From CAXTTV01 sp964247295 (GTDB lineage Bacteria; Chloroflexota; Ktedonobacteria; Ktedonobacterales; Ktedonobacteraceae): a DNA stretch of 27,016 nt. The position numbers and the translations under genes were made by a program. The stretch covers positions 1-27,016 of the forward strand of contig CAXTTV010000054.1 of NCBI GenBank assembly GCA_964247295.1, in the 5' to 3' direction. Below the pieces are notes generated by a model, which worked only from the letters and a program-made list of their open reading frames with translations, was not told the DNA's origin and did not search any database. Positions 1 through 9,800 of the stretch are shown in pieces. Every line of letters starts with the position of its first letter. Within the stretch, counting starts at the first letter, position 1.

Positions 1-231
1 AGTCAGGGGTATGGCTCTTTGGAGGCCGCGCTGAGCCGCATGCGTAGTCAGTCTCTGTTTATCGGTATTCGTTCAGACTTCCTGTTCCCGGCGGCGCGTG
101 TGCGTCATCTGGCCGATAGTGTTCAAAAGACGGGCGGAAACGCCCGGTACGTTGAACTTGATTCACCCTATGGACACGATGCTTTCCTCAAGGAATGGGA
201 TCAACTGTCCGCGATTTTTCGTCAGTTCTAA
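1..231 (+). CDS. metX: Homoserine O-acetyltransferase, C-terminal end (partial at window start)
   Basis: This is the last 76 codons of an alpha/beta-hydrolase that acylates homoserine, the first committed step of methionine synthesis. The reading frame is open from base 1, so the true start lies upstream. The sequence holds the two C-terminal members of the catalytic triad in their usual MetX contexts: an Asp in SDFLFP (about residue 29 of the fragment) and a His in SPYGHDAF (about residue 58). The gene ends at a TAA, and only 24 bases separate it from metY, whose product uses the acetylated homoserine. This fits a metX-metY operon. Whether the acyl donor is acetyl-CoA or succinyl-CoA cannot be decided from the fragment. 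Acetyl is favoured by the O-acetylhomoserine-type metY next door. Confidence 0.9.
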   Translation, partial: SQGYGSLEAALSRMRSQSLFIGIRSDFLFPAARVRHLADSVQKTGGNARYVELDSPYGHDAFLKEWDQLSAIFRQF

Positions 232-255
232 TTCATTTAAAGGAGACAAAAACCG

Positions 256-1590
256 ATGGCTTTGAATAGTGATCGCAGCTATGGCTTTGAGACGTTGGCC
301 CTTCATGCTGGCCAGGAGACCGCCGATAGTGCTACCGGCGCGCGCGCGGTTCCGATCTACCAGACAACCGCTTATGTGTTTGATAGCCCGGAGCATGCAG
401 CCAATCTTTTCGCATTAAAGCAGTTCGGCAACATTTACACTCGGATTATGAACCCGACGCAAGATGCATTTGAGCGTCGGATCGCCGCGCTTGAAGGCGG
501 TGTAGGTGCGCTGGCGGCGGCTTCAGGTCAGGCCGCTGAGACAATGGCCCTGCTCAATATCGCTGGGGCCGGTGATGAGATTGTCGCTTCGGCCAGCCTC
601 TATGGTGGTACCTATAATCTTTTCCACTACTCACTGGCAAAGATGGGGATCAAAACCCACTTTGTGGATAGCCGCAATCCAGAGAACTTCCGCCCATTCA
701 TCAATGAGCGTACCAAAGCCATCTATGCTGAAACCCTTGGAAATCCTCGCCTGGATACCCTGGATATCCGCGCGGTCGCCGATATCGCCCACGAGCATGG
801 TCTGCCGCTCATTATCGACAATACGCTGGCCTCACCTTATCTGGTGCAGCCACTCAAGTATGGCGCGGACATCGTGGTTCATTCGGCTACCAAGTTTATC
901 AATGGTCATGGTACAGCAATCGGCGGCGTGATTGTAGATGGCGGGGCCTTTGACTGGGCGAGTAGTGGGCGCTTCCCCGATCTGGTCGATCCCGACCCTT
1001 CTTATCATGGAGTTCGCTACGTGGAGTCCTTTGGGCCGCTTGCGTATATCATTAAGGCTCGTGTGCAGTTGCTGCGCGATCTGGGCGCGGCGGTCACTCC
1101 TTTTAACTCCTGGTTGTTCTTGCAGGGATTGGAGACGCTCCCCTTGCGGATGGAGCGCCACAGCCAGAACGCTCAGAGGATCGCTGAATTCCTGTCTCAG
1201 CATCCCTCGGTGGATTGGGTTAGCTATCCAGGTCTGGAGAGTCATCCACAGTATGAGCAGGCGAAAAAATACTTCGCGCATGGGCATTATGGAGCGATCC
1301 TGGGCTTTGGCATCAAGGGTGGTTTGGAAGCTGGCAAGCAACTGATCCGCCATGTAGAGCTGTTCTCGCATCTGGCAAATGTTGGGGATGCCAAGTCGCT
1401 GATCATTCATCCGGCCAGCACTACCCATGCCCAATTGGCCTCAGAGGAGCAGTACGAGACCGGTGTGACCCCAGATTTCATTCGTTTATCGGTTGGCCTG
1501 GAAACCGTTGATGATCTTATTGACGATCTGGATCAGGCCCTCAAAGCCGCCACAGCCGATGCCGGTGTGGGTGAGCCCGCCAAAGCGTAA
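256..1590 (+). CDS. metY: O-acetylhomoserine aminocarboxypropyltransferase (sulfhydrylase)
   Basis: This PLP enzyme of the Cys/Met metabolism family makes homocysteine from O-acetylhomoserine and sulfide (direct sulfhydrylation). The protein is 444 residues, normal for MetY and longer than MetB/MetC-type relatives. Visible landmarks are LALHAGQE near the N terminus, the SGQAAE loop at 90-95, the IIDNT segment at 186-190 and the PLP lysine in SATKFINGHG (K213). The C-terminal part has the conserved HPASTTH motif. The ATG at 256 is preceded by AAGGAG at 240-245. The gene follows metX closely and precedes aspartate kinase, so the cluster covers entry of aspartate into the pathway and the sulfur-incorporation step. 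I see no disruption. Confidence 0.95.
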   Translation: MALNSDRSYGFETLALHAGQETADSATGARAVPIYQTTAYVFDSPEHAANLFALKQFGNIYTRIMNPTQDAFERRIAALEGGVGALAAASGQAAETMALLNIAGAGDEIVASASLYGGTYNLFHYSLAKMGIKTHFVDSRNPENFRPFINERTKAIYAETLGNPRLDTLDIRAVADIAHEHGLPLIIDNTLASPYLVQPLKYGADIVVHSATKFINGHGTAIGGVIVDGGAFDWASSGRFPDLVDPDPSYHGVRYVESFGPLAYIIKARVQLLRDLGAAVTPFNSWLFLQGLETLPLRMERHSQNAQRIAEFLSQHPSVDWVSYPGLESHPQYEQAKKYFAHGHYGAILGFGIKGGLEAGKQLIRHVELFSHLANVGDAKSLIIHPASTTHAQLASEEQYETGVTPDFIRLSVGLETVDDLIDDLDQALKAATADAGVGEPAKA

Positions 1591-1676
1591 GATGATGTGG
1601 GGCGGCAGGATAGCACATGTATGTGTGTCTTCCATGTGCCGTCCTATCGCACCGCGCCAGGAATATGGAGTTATCT

Positions 1677-3170
1677 ATGCACAGATCTGTAAGTGTTTTA
1701 AAGTTTGGTGGGACCTCGGTCGGGAATGGGGAGCGCATCCGGCGGGTGGCTCAGATTATCTTTGATATCGCGCGCAACCCGGAGGAGGCTTTTCCCGTGG
1801 TTGTGGTCTCGGCAATCTCTGGCGTGACTGACCACTTGATTCGGCTCGCGGGATATCTCGCGACGGGAGAGCGCGAGGCTCGCCAGCAGGCATTCATCGG
1901 TCTGCGCCAGAAACATACCGAGACTGCTCAAAAGGCGGTACGCACTCCAGATCTGCTCACCCGGCTCCAGTCGGATCTAACTACCACTCTTGACGCCCTT
2001 GAAGAGTACATAACCGTTCAGGCTGAACATGAGGTCTCCGAGGAGGAGCAGGCTCTGCGAACTGCTACGATTGCCTCGTGGGGGGAGCGCCTCTCGGTCC
2101 TCCTGATCGCCGCCGCCGCCGAAGATCTTGGCCTCGCCTCACAGGCGGTGCGTCAGGAACTGATCATTACAGCCGAACCTCATGTTGACTCATCAAATGC
2201 GAATAATCAGGCTAGCGTCGTTGGAGCTGACCCCCTGACAGAGGAGACCCGGCTCCATGCTCAGACCCTGTTGCTTCCTTTAATTGAGCAGGGTATAGTG
2301 CCGATCGCGCCAGGCTTTATTGGCAGGACGCCCTCAGGCACCGTGACGACCCTGGGCCGCAACGGCTCAGACTTTTCCGCTACCGTGATTGGCGCGGCTC
2401 TCGACTGCGATGAGGTTTCAATCTATACCGATGTGGATGGTGTGATGAGCGCTGATCCACGGTTGGTTAAGAACGCGCGCCTTTTGCCGCTGTTAACCTA
2501 TGCCGAGGCGGCTCGGCTCTCCTGGTTTGGAGCCAAGGTACTTCACCCTCGCACCTTGATCCCGATGGCTCACCGCAATATTCCGGTACGGGTACGCAAT
2601 ACTTTCCGTCCACAATTGCGCGGCACCCTTGTCGGACCTGAAAGTCAATTTCGCAGTGGGGCGGGTGCGATCACTGTTCGCCATAATCTCGCATTAATAA
2701 CGGTCGAGAGCACTGATCTATTTGGCGCGCCTGAGAACGCTGGTCAGGTGTTTGTACTGGCGGCCCGAGCTGGCGCAGCCCCGGTAGCCATCTGCTCTTC
2801 CTCAGGCCATCATCTGGCATTTCTGGTGGAAGCGCGCGCTGCCGCCTCGGTGACCTCGGTGTTGGAGCACGATCTGGATGAGTGGCAGGTCTCGGCCCGG
2901 TATGGACTGGCGGCCTGCGCCTGTATTGGCTCTGGTTTTACGGTTGATCCTATGGCCCCGGCCCGAGCCGTGGGGGCGCTGGCAGGCGAGCGCATCCCTA
3001 TAATTACTCAAGGCTCTTCCGAACTGGGAATTACTTTGATTGTAGAGGAACGAGATAGCGAACGAGCGCTCCGCAGTCTACATCGCGACCTGATCGCCCC
3101 AGTCATTCCGCTGGTGCGCCCAGATCCAACTGATAAGGTGCGCGAAAGCCGTACCAGGCATAAAAGATAA
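1677..3170 (+). CDS. lysC: Aspartate kinase
   Basis: The enzyme phosphorylates aspartate, the first step toward lysine, threonine and methionine. The 497-residue protein opens with the KFGGTSVG nucleotide-binding motif (residues 9-16). Its kinase domain contains RNGSDFSAT and the TDVDGVMSADPR segment, followed by SWFGAKVLHPRT. The last ~150 residues look like tandem ACT domains, the usual site of feedback inhibition by amino acids. I placed the start at ATG 1677 because GGAG lies at 1667-1670 with 6-base spacing and the KFGG motif then sits at the expected place. In-frame ATGs at 1617 and 1665 would add 20 or 4 unconserved residues. The upstream gap holds an imperfect inverted repeat (7-bp arms at 1613-1619 and 1633-1639) without a T-run. 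It is probably co-transcribed with asd, because that gene's Shine-Dalgarno overlaps this stop codon. Confidence 0.94.
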   Translation: MHRSVSVLKFGGTSVGNGERIRRVAQIIFDIARNPEEAFPVVVVSAISGVTDHLIRLAGYLATGEREARQQAFIGLRQKHTETAQKAVRTPDLLTRLQSDLTTTLDALEEYITVQAEHEVSEEEQALRTATIASWGERLSVLLIAAAAEDLGLASQAVRQELIITAEPHVDSSNANNQASVVGADPLTEETRLHAQTLLLPLIEQGIVPIAPGFIGRTPSGTVTTLGRNGSDFSATVIGAALDCDEVSIYTDVDGVMSADPRLVKNARLLPLLTYAEAARLSWFGAKVLHPRTLIPMAHRNIPVRVRNTFRPQLRGTLVGPESQFRSGAGAITVRHNLALITVESTDLFGAPENAGQVFVLAARAGAAPVAICSSSGHHLAFLVEARAAASVTSVLEHDLDEWQVSARYGLAACACIGSGFTVDPMAPARAVGALAGERIPIITQGSSELGITLIVEERDSERALRSLHRDLIAPVIPLVRPDPTDKVRESRTRHKR

Positions 3171-3182
3171 GGAGGTGGCCAA

Positions 3183-4253
3183 ATGCCTTTTGAAGGAAAG
3201 CGCCTGCCAGTCGCGGTTTTGGGCGCGACTGGGATGGTCGGGCAGCGATTTATCGATCTATTGCAAAATCATCCCTGGTTTAAGTTGGTGGGCCTTGGAG
3301 CTTCAGACCATCACCAGGGCCGTCCATATGGGAAGGTCGCGGATTGGCGGCTGACGGGCAGCGATATGCCCGAGGCCGTTCGAGACTTGCCAGTGCTCCC
3401 CTGTATTCCTGAATCTTTTCCTGATGTCAGGCTGGTTTTTTCCGCGCTGCCAGGCGATCTCGCCGGCGAGATCGAAAAAGGGTTCGCGCGGGCAGGAGCT
3501 GCGGTGTTCAGCAATGCCAGCCATTATCGTATGGAGCCCGATGTACCGCTGGTAGTTCCTGAAGTCAATGGAGAGCATATATTCGCTGTTGAGCAACAAC
3601 GCCATACGCGCGATTGGCCGGGATTTATCATCACTAACGCTAATTGCTGTGCGACCCCACTTGTGATGGCGCTGAAGCCTTTACAGCAGGCCTTTGGTTT
3701 AACAAAGGTTCTGGTCACCACCTTTCAAGCGATCTCGGGCGCGGGTTATCCTGGCGTCCCTTCCTATGATATTCTGGATAACGTTATCCCCTACATTGGG
3801 GGGGAGGAGCCCAAACTAGAGGCTGAGACGCTCAAAATGCTGGGAAGTTGGGAGCAAGAGAGCGGATTTCATGATGCGCCTCTGGTCGTCAGTGCCCACT
3901 GCAACCGTGTGCCGACACGGGAGGGCCATCTAGAATGTGTAAGCGTTGAGCCTGGTCGAGAGGTAGATGTAGAAGAGATTATTACTGCCTGGAAGGAGTA
4001 TCGGTCTGAGCCTCAGCGGCTTAATTTGCCTTCAGCTCCACAGCCGGCCCTGATCTACCGACCGGAAGAGAACCGCCCTCAGACATTGAGAGATCGTGAT
4101 GCTGGCCGGGGCATGGCCGTTACCCTGGGAAGATTGCGACCCTGCCCGATTCTTGGATACAAGTTTGTCCTGTTGGGGCACAACACCATTCGAGGGGCTG
4201 CTGGAGGCTCCATTCTTAACGCCGAGCTTTGCCTGATTAAAGGCCTCCTGTAA
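3183..4253 (+). CDS. asd: Aspartate-semialdehyde dehydrogenase
   Basis: This enzyme reduces aspartyl phosphate to aspartate semialdehyde with NADPH, using the product of the preceding kinase. The 356-residue protein has the Rossmann motif GATGMVG (residues 14-20), the catalytic cysteine in NANCC (C155) and a catalytic-type histidine in RVPTREGH (H249). The NANCC context and the overall layout are those of the archaeal/fungal-type ASADH, not the short E. coli type. AAGGAGG at 3169-3175 overlaps the lysC stop codon and gives a 7-base spacing to ATG 3183, so translation is probably coupled to lysC. The gene appears intact. No homoserine dehydrogenase gene follows it in this window. Confidence 0.95.
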   Translation: MPFEGKRLPVAVLGATGMVGQRFIDLLQNHPWFKLVGLGASDHHQGRPYGKVADWRLTGSDMPEAVRDLPVLPCIPESFPDVRLVFSALPGDLAGEIEKGFARAGAAVFSNASHYRMEPDVPLVVPEVNGEHIFAVEQQRHTRDWPGFIITNANCCATPLVMALKPLQQAFGLTKVLVTTFQAISGAGYPGVPSYDILDNVIPYIGGEEPKLEAETLKMLGSWEQESGFHDAPLVVSAHCNRVPTREGHLECVSVEPGREVDVEEIITAWKEYRSEPQRLNLPSAPQPALIYRPEENRPQTLRDRDAGRGMAVTLGRLRPCPILGYKFVLLGHNTIRGAAGGSILNAELCLIKGLL

Positions 4254-4383
4254 GGGAACCGCTTGCGTATCTGTTGAAAAAGCAAATGATAGATCGAAGG
4301 TTTCGTTTTTCCAGAGGCCTCTTCTTTCTTAACTTGCTCGCTGGTATGTTCTATAAGGGTAGCTCGCTCAAAAGCTGCCGAAG

Positions 4384-4423
4384 AGCCTGCTCATTACTTA
4401 AGTTGCCCGAAGGAGCAGGCTTT
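4384..4423 (+). terminator. Probable hairpin terminator after the metX-metY-lysC-asd cluster
   Basis: There is a perfect 9-bp inverted repeat, AGCCTGCTC at 4384-4392 and GAGCAGGCT at 4413-4421. It is separated by a 20-base loop and followed by only a short T-run. It lies 130 bases after asd and before the minus-strand relic. The loop is long and the T-tract weak, so it may act poorly or only as a stable 3' end. Confidence 0.45.
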
Positions 4424-4441
4424 CAAGTTGCTCTTCTTGCT

Positions 4442-5165
4442 CTATCTAGTTACTTTCTGTTGAGCCAGATCTGTCATTTGTGGGTAATGAGCCTTAATAA
4501 TGCTTAGAATGTCAGATCTTCTTCCTTTTGCGACTTCCCTCGCCTTTATCTGCTGAATATAAGGGCTCTCCTCGATTAAACGGTCAAACATTTTCAGATC
4601 CTCCTCGATACGCTGCTGTTCCTCTGGTGAGAGCATACGGGCTCGTTGTGACAAGGTTATTAACAGAGCAGTTGCTGTGATAACTCAACCCCTTGATAGG
4701 TTTCTCTGATCTCCTGGATTGCTTGCAAGAGTAGTTCGGCCGTGACCCCTTTCATAGTGGGCAGCAGGCTGTATATGCTAACGGCTTTCTGCTCCACGAA
4801 CTGTCGGGCATCCACCTCCCACAGGGCGACTACTTTCAATTGGAAAGTTAGGATCTCTTCTGATCCCAGAAACTCCTGGTAAGGAGATTGTACCATAGTG
4901 ATTTTAAATGGATAAAGAACCAGCGAGATTATTGGAAGCTCATATTTTTTATGGAGAATCCCATGGTATTCCAGCATCCGTCTTGCCATCTCTGGTCCGC
5001 GCGCAACGGAGCCCGAAGCTGCTCAATGTTGAGCTCGGCCAGATAGTGTGTATTTAGTAAGAGATAGGGAATGAGAGTTGGTTCTCTTCCCTCCAAAAAG
5101 GCTTTGAACGTGGTCCATATGGTTGCTGCATCCCTTCCAACCCCCCCCTTGTTGATCTAAAAAAG
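4442..5165 (-). pseudogene. Relic of an Rpn-type (PD-(D/E)xK) nuclease/transposase-like gene, broken by frameshifts
   Basis: Three coding fragments in three different minus-strand frames join into one recognisable protein. Upstream (5165 to about 5010) one frame reads through FKAFLEGREPTLIPYLL to LAELNIEQLRA. The middle part (4989-4660) reads MARRMLEYHG, then LPIISLVLYPF, then LLPTMKGVTAELLLQAI. The C-terminal part (4654-4442) reads MLSPEEQQRIEEDL and ends in YPQMTDLAQQKV. This order matches the Rpn/PDDEXK family common in Chloroflexota and cyanobacteria (a hydrophobic IEFQ-like strand, MARRLLEYH, VLYPF, then a C-terminal helical tail). Shifts lie near 5000 and near 4670, and a run of eight C at 5141-5148 is a likely third slip site. 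There is no intact N terminus. It is almost certainly non-functional, unless sequencing errors near the assembly gap created the shifts. Confidence 0.6.
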
Positions 5166-5436
5166 CAGTATAATATACTACTAAGTCTTTGACAAGCAAG
5201 AAGATTAACAAAATTTGCTCTCTGTAAGTAAACGTGGTGACATAGAAGAAAGTATTTTGTAGATAAAATGTGGTAGAGAAGTGGTGTGCAAAACGTCATG
5301 CTCTTTGTGTATCACAGTTTCTGATCACCTTATAGTCCATCGGCTGTGGCACTTAATAAAGCATGACATTTTCTTTAATGCTTGTGGTTACGATCCTCGA
5401 TGCTGTAAAGGGTACTGTTTTTGTCAGAGCTCCCCT

Positions 5437-5459
5437 NNNNNNNNNNNNNNNNNNNNNNN
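5437..5459. other. Assembly gap (23 N)
   Basis: A run of N of unknown real size. It cuts off the 3' end of the S53 peptidase gene, so nothing read across it (for example a continuous frame down to 5353) can be trusted. The 270 bases between the nuclease relic and the gap (5166-5436) are AT-rich, and I see no supported gene there. Confidence 0.99.
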
Positions 5460-6768
5460 GGGCTGGCAGCAAGACATCCGCTTTGGGTGAGCCCAGACCG
5501 GTAACTCCATCCCAACCCTGTTCCGCCTGAAAGCCTTTCACCCCCTCGAAGGTATTATTGCCAACTGTAATGTCATGAAAGACGGAAGGTTGATTTTTTC
5601 CCAATGTGTACAGCGCGGGATTAATATAGCCCAGAGGCCGACCCGCAAGCTGGTTCCCAACGGCGATCATTCCAGACCAGAGCGGTGTGCTCGCGCTGGT
5701 CCCACCAGCTAAATTCCAACGGCCATTGTGATAGAAGGCCAGTCCGGTCGCGGGGTCCGCATCACCAGAGATATCTGGTACGCCTCGATTGCCATTAAGC
5801 TGACTCTGGACATTCTGTGGCAGACTTTTCTGAAAATCAGGGATTTTAAAGAAGCGACTGATACCGCCGCCACTGTGTGGCCAGCCCACCTCTTGCCGGA
5901 CGCCCTGGCTTTGTGAGAGCGAGGTCCCACCTACGGCTGTTACCCAGGGAACATCAGCGGGAAAAGTCGTTGTTGGCTCTTTGGATACCTGGGTCGCTTT
6001 TACGTCTACAAAATCGGTTGCCCCATTGTCGCCGGAACCACACAGGACCGTAATTTTTTCCTGGGTCACGATCTTCTCATAGAAATCGGTATACTTTTTG
6101 ACTAGATCTTGACCAGCCTTGTCATTCAGTGAGACCTCGGAGGCCGCGTAGCTCTGGGAAAAGATCTTCCCCAGTTTGTGATCGATCGCGTACTGCTCAA
6201 GCTTCATAAATTCTGGGAATCCTGCTACCCCTTCGGTCTCCGAAATCGGGCTGGTCAGAACAACAATTCCAGCTTCAGGGGCTATCGCATGGATAATCTG
6301 GACATCTAATGTTGTTTCGTCAGCCCATCCCGTCATCTCAGAATTTTTAGTATCAAACGGAACACTCCCGATCGGAGCTATCTGCTGAACCTTGACGGAT
6401 GGCAGATTAAATTGTTTGCTGAAGACATCCGTATCTTGTTGGATCGTCGGGCTACCAAAGGAGACAACATCAACAACCGTCTCACCTTTACCCGTATAGC
6501 CAGCCTGCTTCAATCCTTCCAGTCCATAAGCCAGACGCAATGAATGAGGCGTCTGGCAGTTTCTCACCACCCGAAGCTCTTTGGGGCAGAGATCTTCAGC
6601 CGGATTTACTGGTTTCGGGCTGGGGATAGCCAGCCCTGTGGATGTGCTCCCTTTCTGAGGTTGTGAGCCTTTTGGCGATCCTGTAGAGGAAGAGCTTCCA
6701 TCGTTACAACCAGAAAGCACCACGAGCAGACAGAACAGAAAGGAAGAGGCCAACGACCTGAAACGCAT
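5460..6768 (-). CDS. S53 family (sedolisin) serine-carboxyl peptidase, predicted lipoprotein, 3' end lost in the assembly gap
   Basis: This is a secreted protease of the sedolisin/kumamolisin family. The signal peptide ends in a lipobox (VLSGC, C21), followed by a Ser/Gly/Pro-rich linker, so it is probably anchored outside the membrane. Catalytic residues are visible: E151 and D155 in DETTLDVQ, the oxyanion Asp D247 in GSGDNGA, and S358 in GGTSASTP. The calcium-site motifs HDIT (D399) and GWDGVTGLG follow near the end. The catalytic domain begins about residue 72, straight after the linker, so the usual ~150-200-residue prodomain is absent. The readable part is 436 residues, and family members normally end shortly after GLGSP, so little seems missing. 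The start at 6768 is chosen because AGGGAGA lies 8-10 bases upstream and the signal peptide begins there. It is divergent from the A2M-like gene. Confidence 0.88.
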
Positions 6769-6867
6769 ATGGATAATTCTCCCTTGCTCACTACTTAGCA
6801 ATAGTTTTTTGTATTGTGTTGTATCAGAAGTATAGTCAGACTCTATTATACATGGGAAGGATAGAAG
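6769..6867. promoter_or_regulatory. Divergent promoter region between the peptidase and A2M-like genes
   Basis: A 99-base AT-rich region separates the two start codons, so both promoters must overlap or lie inside the neighbouring gene. The sequence TATTATA at 6844-6850 offers a -10-like hexamer on both strands: TATTAT on + and TATAAT on -. A TTGTAT at 6819-6824 could serve the + strand, but its 19-base spacing is long. Purine-rich ribosome binding sites precede both starts. No clear operator is seen. Confidence 0.4.
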
Positions 6868-9800
6868 ATGCCCAAACAAAGAAAACTCCCTACGGTAGAT
6901 TCATTCGTGGATGTATTGGATGAGCAACAGATCGAGTACTTAGGGGATGCGGCTTTTCTAGGTCAGTATTTCCTGTACCTGAAGGCTGAATGGGCTGAGC
7001 GTTCTGGCCTCTCGCGTCTGCTGGGACGGTTGGGAGAGAAGCATACGTTGGATCGCCCACGCATCCTTTCTCGGAGCGAGGAGATCTCGTTGCCGGGCGT
7101 CAAGATCCGGTCTATCGAACTGCCGGCTGCCCAACTCTTCTCGCTGACCTCTGATAAACAGCTTTATCAGGTTGATCGAGATCGTGTCCGTTTACTGATT
7201 GCCGCACCTCAAGAACCTGATAGTGAACAGGTGCTGCATTTGAAGCTGAATGGGGCTACGTATGGATCATATACGCTGCGGTTGGATTCCGCTGGCCTGT
7301 TCCTCTGGGAGGCCAGTAACTTGCCCGAGGGCCGTTATGAGGCGGTAGTGGAAGGCTCCGATCTCGCGATTTGTGATTTTCTGGTCGCGACCTATCAACT
7401 CGCGCCTCTGCATGCCGAACTGGTGAGCCAGCAGCTCAGTGATACAACATTTTCTTTCGATCTTGAAGTTACAGCGTTTCAACAGCCGTATATAGGGCCG
7501 CTAAAGGTTGAGTTGATGGAGCGTGGGCAGCGTGTGGGTAATCAATTTGGGCTGGTGTGTGACGCTCAAGGGCATTGTCACGGTCAGGTTATATTAGACG
7601 GACCTGGACCCTTCTCGTTGAATCTGCTGGCAGATGAGCGTAGCGCTACCGTGGCCTTAAAAGGCTCAGAGCAGGCGCGCCGCTCATCGGTAGAAATCGG
7701 AGCTCTGGGAGAAGAGCACTCTCTCAATTTGTTGCCCACGCAAGATTCGGTGGAGTGCCGAAGTCTTTATATCGCTCCCGGTGCTCAAAATAACGCGCCA
7801 TTCTTGTTGAGAAATCCGATTGGGCGGGAGGTTGAGCTGGAGGTACGTGAAGCGGTTCAGCTTCTTCAAATTGTTCTGGTTGATCCTGTCCGACAAAAAA
7901 TTGAAGAGATCAGCCATACAGATCTTCAAAAGGGGCAGGTTCTGCGTTTCCCCGTTCCCAATCCTTATGGATTGTTGTTGCTGGGAGCGTTTATTGGTGA
8001 TCGCGCCTGGGAGGGTTGGAGCGCTGTCTTGCATCCGACTGATCTGGATCTGCGCTGTATCGCGCCGGCAGAGGCAAAGCCGGGATCAACTGTCTCTGTA
8101 AAGCTTTCAACTGGCGTCTCCGATCGCTCCATCCCCGTGCAATTCATTGTCAAAGATCAGCGGCTGGTCTCCGCCAGCGATCCTCAGGTAGAGTTAGCGG
8201 CTTGTATTCAGGAGAATCTCAAGAGCTGGGAAGACCTGTCATTTCAGGGAAATGTTGATCGAGAGTTACGCTCAGCCAATCCGCCATCAAGGGCATACAT
8301 GAGAAGTCGCGTTATGAGGTTTTCATCCGCGATAGCCGCTGGAGAACCGGACGACATGGTGCGGTACGCGCCAATGATGGCCGCTTCAGCCCCTATGGGA
8401 GCCGCGCCTGTCGATTCTTGGGAAGGTGATATCACAGTGGGAGCCGTCGCCTCACCAGCGGCAACGCTAACACGGGTGCGGATGCAGTTTCCCGAAGTGG
8501 TGTATAATGCGATCGTTCAAGTACAGGGCGAGACCGAGATCCAGGTGGCGTTAGGAGAGGGTCTGACTCGCTATACCATCGAGGCTTTCGCGCTTGATCC
8601 CCAGAATTTTGATTGGCAGCGGGCCGAGACCTCTCTAGAGGCCAGCCAGCCAATCTATGGTGAGCTGAGCGTTTCACCATTCGCCTTTACCGGCGATGGG
8701 GTGACCGGACACCTCTATGTGGGCTCTAGCTCAGGCAAGGTTCTGGCCGAAGTTCAACTTGATGGGAGTCCTTTGCCGCTGTTTACAGAGCAGGGTCAGC
8801 CTCTCTCCTCAACAGACGTAATCCCCGCCGGTTCAACCGTGCTTTTCCAGGTCAGTCCAGGTATGATTACCGCGATCGTCCGCGATCCCGTTTCTGGCGA
8901 GGCCGATGTGAGCGAGCAGTTTGTCTCCGAACCGGGTCGATTAAAGCATCGGGTGACGCAGCTCCGTTTCCTTCAACCGGGAGAGTTGCTGACGCTCGAT
9001 CATTCGGATCTACTGGAGATCCATCCTTTGCCTGGTCTTGAGCGATCCTTCCAACTATTTGTTGAGGGTGCGGCCCATTATCCCCACGGATGTATTGAGC
9101 AGACCGCATGCAAATTGGTTGGGATGTTTGCCGGGTACATTACCAATCTAGAGAAGCCAGAGGTGGCCTCCGACTACGCCGTCGCGATCTCAACCTGGTA
9201 TAAACGATTGATGAGCATGGCGTTGCCCAATGGGGGGTTCTGCATGTACCCTCCACAGGAGGGTGGTTCCCGCAACGTAGATATGCATTACGCGCCAAAG
9301 GGGATGCTCTATCTATTAAAGCTGCCTGCAAGTAAAAACTCTGGGATTGTTGATCCCGAGATTCGAACCATCCTGGATGACATTAAGGAGCGTGCGCGGG
9401 CCGGCGCGAATTTCTATAAACTGGCGTTGCCCCCTAAAAATTTCACCACCAGCGAGGACGCTTTTCTGGTTCTCTCTCTTCACGGCCTGACCGAAAGTGC
9501 TCGGAGTCAGGCACTCACTTTCGCCAGGACGCAGCTTCAGGAGCATGAGGGCAAGGTGTATGCGAAACCGTCGAAGGACACCGCCCTCTACTTTGGATCT
9601 TCAGTCGCGACCAGAATCGAGACAGCATACGCCGCCGCCGCGCTTTTATTGGGTCGAGAGCAGGGAGATCTTCCCAGGGCCCTGGCCGCGACCAACTATG
9701 TGGCCTCTCAGATGAATGAGGAGAACCGTTTCTACAGTTCCTCAGATACCGCTGCTGGCCTCTCGCTAATGCTGGCCCTGCGTGAACTGGGGGTTGGTGC

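Noticed and set aside
832..1434. 200-codon open frame on the minus strand inside metY
   Set aside because: It lies wholly within a clearly recognised gene and has no homology-like motif or ribosome binding site; it is a shadow frame.
1613..1639. Inverted repeat between metY and lysC as a terminator
   Set aside because: Only 7 bp with a 13-base loop and no T-run, and the genes look co-transcribed.
4274..4507. Open frame of 77 codons after asd on the + strand
   Set aside because: No ribosome binding site, no family resemblance, and it runs through the hairpin at 4384-4421 and into the opposite-strand relic.
5281..5490. Frames running across the N gap on both strands
   Set aside because: The gap size is unknown, so any frame joined across it is unsupported; the peptidase is called only up to the gap edge.
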